Shown piece after piece: positions 6,088 through 9,608 of a DNA stretch of 9,608 nt. Numbering within the stretch: position 1 is the first letter of the stretch; each line of letters begins with the position of its first letter. The notes below the pieces were generated by a model. The model had not been told where the DNA came from and searched no databases. It saw only the letters and a program-made list of their open reading frames with translations. The DNA is from an uncultured Rhodocyclaceae bacterium (GTDB taxonomy: Bacteria; Pseudomonadota; Gammaproteobacteria; Burkholderiales; Rhodocyclaceae): the NCBI GenBank assembly GCA_934271525.1, contig CAKQRL010000027.1, positions 1 to 9,608 of the forward strand, in the 5' to 3' direction. The position numbers and the translations under genes were made by a program.

Positions 6088-9000
6088 TAACGATTTTTTA
6101 AACTGCAAAACGCCCAAACTCCCGCAACCGGGCAAAAAATTTGTGTGGGAATGCCCAGAATCAGGCCAAGCCTTGTGGTTGGCAGAATTAAAAGAATCGG
6201 CAAAAGCAACGCCCTTTTGCATTGTCTGCAATTCAGCGCAAAATGCGCGCGCTTTAAAAACTGCCCTTGCTTTTTTTGCCCCGCATTTTAAAACGGCAAT
6301 TTTGCCCGATTCAGAAACTTTGCCTTATGACCCTTTTTCACCACACCCCGATTTAATCTCCGAAAAATTAAAAACGCTTTGGCAAATGAGCCAAAACGCC
6401 GTTGACTTTTTAATTATCCCCGCCGCCGTTGCCTTGCAACGCTTGGCGCCGCCCACTTTTTTATCGGAGATGAGTTTTTTCTTAAAAACAGGCCAGCGCA
6501 TTGCCTTAAACGCTTTTCGCCAACGTTTGCAAGAATCGGGCTATGCCGCCACAAAACAAGTGATTGCCGCGGGCGAATACGCGCTTCGCGGCGCTATTTT
6601 GGACGTTTTTCCGATGGGTTCAAGCGCGCCCTTTCGCTTGGATTTGTTTGATGACGAAATTGAAAGCATTCGGCTTTTTGACGTGGAAACGCAACGCAGC
6701 GTGCAAAAAGTTGCCGAAATCAACATTTTGCCAGCGCACGAATTTCCAACAGATGATGCGGCAATCGCCTTATTTCGCGCAAATTTTAGGGAGAATTTTA
6801 ATAACACGCAAAATCAAATTTATCAGCAAATTTCCAAAGGTTTTATTCCCGCAGGCATTGAATATTATTTGCCATTGTTTTTTAATAAAACAGCAACAAT
6901 TTTTGATTATATTTTAAATAACAGCATATTATTTTTAACGCCTTCAACTTTTAACGAAATGTCGGCGTTTTATAATGATTTGGAACAACGTTTTTCATTT
7001 TTAGAAAACGATCGCCCAATATTAAAACCCGAAGCGCTTTTTTTAAAACCAGAAGATTTTTTTAAAAATGCTTCCAACTTCGGACAAATTATTTTAAAAC
7101 CTATTCCCTGCGAACTTCCAGAGATTTTAATTAATCGCCGCCTTGCCGACCCTTTAAAAAATTTGAGTGATTTTAAAAATAATCACGAAGATGACAAAAT
7201 ATTTTTATTTGCCGATTCTTTGGGTAGACAAGAAATTATTTTGTCTTTATTAAACGACCACCATTTAAACCCTACCGAAATAAAAGATTTTAAAAACGCC
7301 AAAACAAATTTTAATATCGCTACCACCCCGATTGAAAAAGGTTTTGCCGCAATTTTCCACGGTAAACGGCATTTTTTTTTCACGGAAAGTGAATTGTATG
7401 CAAGCACGCGCAAATATTTAAAAAAATCCACAGCCACCACCAATATGGATTTGTGGCTCAAAGATTTAACCGAATTAAAAATTGGCGATGCCGTGGTTCA
7501 CGAATCCCACGGCGTTGGGCGCTACGCAGGCTTGGTGAAAATTGAAGGCAACCAAGAAGAATTTTTAAAATTGCTTTACGCCGACAATGCCGTGTTGCTC
7601 GTGCCCGTGACGCAGTTGCAAGTGATTTCGCGCTATGGCGGAACAAATAGCGATTCAGCACCTTTAAACCATTTGGGCAACGACTCGTGGGACAAAGCCC
7701 GCCGCCGCGCCGCACAAAAAGCCACCGATGTGGCGGCAGAATTATTACTGCTTTACGCCAAACGACAAGCGCAAAAAGGGCACGCTTTTGCTTTTGATTC
7801 AAAGGCTTATGAGCGATTCGCCGCAGATTTTGCCTTTGATGAAACGCCCGACCAAGCCCGTGCGATTGCGGCGGTTTTAAGCGATATGGCAAGCGAAAAA
7901 CCCATGGATCGCTTAATTTGCGGCGATGTGGGTTTTGGCAAAACAGAAGTGGCTTTGCGCGCCGCATTTTGCGCCGTTTTGGGCGGCAAACAAGTTGCCA
8001 TTCTTTGCCCAACAACGCTGCTTTGCGAGCAACATTTTCAAACCTTCATCGCGCGTTTTCAAAGCGTGCAGGCGGAATGGCCGGTGAAAATTGCGCAACT
8101 CTCGCGTTTTAAAAGCGCCAAAGAATCGCAAGAAATCATAAGCGCTCTCAAAGACGGCACGCTGGATATCGTCATCGGCACACACAAATTGATTGGCGAT
8201 ACGGTAGCGTTTAAGCGTTTGGGCTTAATCGTCATTGACGAAGAACACCGCTTCGGCGTGAAACAAAAGGAAAAACTCAAAAAAATGCGCGCTGATGTTG
8301 ACATTTTGACTTTAACCGCCACGCCAATTCCGAGAACCTTGGCAATGAGCATGGAAGGCTTGCGCGATTTTTCCATCATCGCCTGCGCGCCCGACAAACG
8401 CTTGGCTATCAAAACATTCGTTTTGCGCCACCAAGGCAGTATTATGCGGGAAGCCATTTTGCGCGAGTTGAAACGCGGCGGGCAGGTTTATGTGGTGCAT
8501 AATGATGTGAAAACCATCGCAGATGCCCATCGCCGCTTGGAAAAACTTGTGCCAGAAGCCAAAATTGTGGTCGGCCACGGTCAAATGCGCGAAACCGAAT
8601 TATCGCGCGTGATGCGCGATTTTACGGCAGGACGCGCCAACGTTCTGCTTTCTTCCACCATTATTGAAACAGGCTTGGATAACCCACACGCCAACACCAT
8701 TTTGATTGAACGCGCGGAAAACTTTGGTTTGGCGCAACTGCATCAGCTGCGCGGGCGCGTTGGTCGCTCGCACCACCAAGCCTACGCTTATTTGTTAATT
8801 GACGACGAAAAAAACTTAAAACGCGATGCCCGCCAACGTTTGGAAGCAATTGCCGCATCAGATGAACTCGGCGCGGGGTTTTATTTGGCTATGCAGGATT
8901 TGGAAATTCGCGGAGCGGGCGAAATTTTGGGCGAAAATCAATCGGGCGAAATGGCAGACGTTGGCTTTGAACTTTACAACCAACTGCTTTTGCGCGCCGT

Positions 9001-9529
9001 TGAAAATTTTAAAAATGGCAAACAAACTGCTGATTTTGAAGATTTATTACACGGCGATTCAGCAATTGAAATCAACTTGCACCTGCCCACTTTTTTGCCC
9101 GAAGATTTTTGCCCGGATATCAACGAACGCTTGCGGCTTTACAAACGGCTTGCCAGCGCCGAAAACAACGAAACCTTAGAAGATTTCACCCAAGAATTAA
9201 TTGACCGCTTTGGCAAACTCCCACCTTATGCCCAAAATTTGTGCGCCACGCATCAACTGCGCATTTTTTTAAAACCTTTTCCCATTCAAAAATTAGAAGT
9301 CAACAGTGATTCTATTCGCCTGCAATTTTCTAGCGATTTTTCAAAACAAAAAAACACAATAATTGACCCCGCACAAATTATTTTTTTAATACAAAACGAC
9401 AAACGCTTCAAACTTGCTGGCCAAGACCAACTGCGTTTTATTGTTGATTCAGAAAATTTGGAAGAAAAAATAACCAAAATTCACGAACTTTTTAAACTTT
9501 TAACCCAAAAACCCAGTTTTCCACGGTAA
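6080..9529 (+). CDS. mfd: Transcription-repair coupling factor Mfd
   Basis: DNA translocase that removes RNA polymerase stalled at lesions and recruits UvrA. From the ATG the protein has 1149 residues (E. coli 1148). Visible parts in order: UvrB-like N-terminal domains with LPYDPFSPHPDLISEKL (81-97) and the UvrA-contact region GEYALRGAILDVFPMG (165-180); RNA-polymerase-interacting CarD-like domain (about 466-520) with HESHGVGRYAG; helicase lobes with Walker A GDVGFGKT (615-622), DEEH box (720-723), TATPIPRTL (746-754) and motif VI QLRGRVGRS (889-897); and the C-terminal TRCF domain (about 1000-1110). The ATG at 6080 fits family length; a TTG at 6068 would add four residues. No Shine-Dalgarno is visible, because the leader is repeat sequence. 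The start codon, residues 425-429 and the last two codons plus TAA all lie in copies of one dispersed repeat. Confidence 0.97.
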   Translation: MENNDFLNCKTPKLPQPGKKFVWECPESGQALWLAELKESAKATPFCIVCNSAQNARALKTALAFFAPHFKTAILPDSETLPYDPFSPHPDLISEKLKTLWQMSQNAVDFLIIPAAVALQRLAPPTFLSEMSFFLKTGQRIALNAFRQRLQESGYAATKQVIAAGEYALRGAILDVFPMGSSAPFRLDLFDDEIESIRLFDVETQRSVQKVAEINILPAHEFPTDDAAIALFRANFRENFNNTQNQIYQQISKGFIPAGIEYYLPLFFNKTATIFDYILNNSILFLTPSTFNEMSAFYNDLEQRFSFLENDRPILKPEALFLKPEDFFKNASNFGQIILKPIPCELPEILINRRLADPLKNLSDFKNNHEDDKIFLFADSLGRQEIILSLLNDHHLNPTEIKDFKNAKTNFNIATTPIEKGFAAIFHGKRHFFFTESELYASTRKYLKKSTATTNMDLWLKDLTELKIGDAVVHESHGVGRYAGLVKIEGNQEEFLKLLYADNAVLLVPVTQLQVISRYGGTNSDSAPLNHLGNDSWDKARRRAAQKATDVAAELLLLYAKRQAQKGHAFAFDSKAYERFAADFAFDETPDQARAIAAVLSDMASEKPMDRLICGDVGFGKTEVALRAAFCAVLGGKQVAILCPTTLLCEQHFQTFIARFQSVQAEWPVKIAQLSRFKSAKESQEIISALKDGTLDIVIGTHKLIGDTVAFKRLGLIVIDEEHRFGVKQKEKLKKMRADVDILTLTATPIPRTLAMSMEGLRDFSIIACAPDKRLAIKTFVLRHQGSIMREAILRELKRGGQVYVVHNDVKTIADAHRRLEKLVPEAKIVVGHGQMRETELSRVMRDFTAGRANVLLSSTIIETGLDNPHANTILIERAENFGLAQLHQLRGRVGRSHHQAYAYLLIDDEKNLKRDARQRLEAIAASDELGAGFYLAMQDLEIRGAGEILGENQSGEMADVGFELYNQLLLRAVENFKNGKQTADFEDLLHGDSAIEINLHLPTFLPEDFCPDINERLRLYKRLASAENNETLEDFTQELIDRFGKLPPYAQNLCATHQLRIFLKPFPIQKLEVNSDSIRLQFSSDFSKQKNTIIDPAQIIFLIQNDKRFKLAGQDQLRFIVDSENLEEKITKIHELFKLLTQKPSFPR
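7353..7380 (+). repeat. Left half of the palindromic repeat inside mfd, with T9 tract
   Basis: The exact 15-mer TTTTCCACGGTAAAC (7353-7367) lies in frame and encodes the end of Ile425 through Arg430 (IFHGKR). It is followed by GGCA and nine T (7372-7380). In the lon-side copy the same arm is followed by GTGA and ten T, so the similarity extends about 12 bases past the arm. No second arm is found at the expected place (7396-7406). The encoded stretch falls in the variable linker before the RNA-polymerase-interacting domain. Confidence 0.7.
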
Positions 9530-9574
9530 ACCCCAAACTTTTTTTGAAAAAAATCTTTTGTTTACCGTGGAAAA
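9517..9574 (+). repeat. Palindromic repeat element, full copy B
   Basis: Perfect 15-bp inverted repeat: TTTTCCACGGTAAAC (9517-9531) and GTTTACCGTGGAAAA (9560-9574), separated by 28 nt. From the first CCACGG to the last CCGTGG is 50 bp, identical to the copy after lon. The interior has its own T7-G-A7 mini-hairpin with the G at interior position 15, again as in copy A. Confidence 0.9.
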
Positions 9575-9589
9575 TTTTGCATATTTTCT
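9517..9589 (+). terminator. Intrinsic terminator of mfd; the stop codon lies in its first arm
   Basis: The 15-bp stem is followed by TTTT and further T-rich sequence (9575-9589), the layout of a rho-independent terminator in the mfd direction. The mfd TAA (9527-9529) is part of the left arm, so a ribosome terminating there would cover the arm. The loop is long but can fold on itself through its T7-G-A7 core. Confidence 0.65.
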
Positions 9590-9608
9590 TAAAATACTTC
9601 TCTTTTAA

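Noticed and set aside
163..9574. CRISPR array or insertion-sequence ends as an explanation of the repeat
   Set aside because: Copies are kilobases apart or in inverted pairs, with no regular spacers, no transposase and no visible target-site duplication around lon or mfd.
9575..9608. Possible start of a further gene or promoter at the right edge
   Set aside because: Only 34 A/T-rich bases remain; no well-spaced promoter boxes or coding start can be supported on either strand.

Overview
This window reads as ordinary chromosome from a proteobacterium of moderate-to-low GC (roughly 40-45% by eye). ClpP, Lon, ClpX, trigger factor and Mfd are all of proteobacterial type. The ClpP wording (residues 18-44) looks most like Burkholderiales/Betaproteobacteria, but that lineage call is only an impression from the protein sequence.

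Layout. At the left edge, on the minus strand, are the first 42 codons of a family 8 glycosyltransferase (probably LPS/LOS or other surface glycan synthesis). It is cut by the window edge and has a good Shine-Dalgarno. Next comes a classic protein quality-control cluster, also on the minus strand and transcribed right to left: tig (trigger factor), clpP, clpX and lon. Trigger factor folds nascent chains at the ribosome, ClpXP degrades tagged or specific substrates, and Lon degrades misfolded and regulatory proteins. clpP and clpX abut exactly (TAG then ATG), and clpX and lon are 11 nt apart with a weak sigma32-like promoter candidate between their coding functions. A divergent promoter region of about 107 bp separates tig from mfd. 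mfd, on the plus strand, encodes the transcription-repair coupling factor and fills the rest of the window.

The unusual content is a short dispersed repeat, not a gene. The 11-mer CCACGGTAAAC occurs five times exactly (both strands), and its extended 15-mer TTTTCCACGGTAAAC four times exactly; by chance one expects far fewer than one. Two inverted pairs lie immediately after lon and mfd. Each spans exactly 50 bp with a 28-nt interior, shares a T-run/G/AAAA core at the same offset, and resembles a terminator in the sense of the upstream gene. Half-elements lie at the mfd start (a repeat copy carries the start codon), inside the mfd coding sequence, and after the tig stop. The mfd stop codon is also inside a repeat arm. 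The pattern resembles Neisseria DUS or Haemophilus USS repeats, which also occur as inverted pairs in terminators, or a REP-like palindromic element. The sequence is not the known DUS or USS. No RNA genes, CRISPR arrays, transposases or complete insertion sequences were seen.
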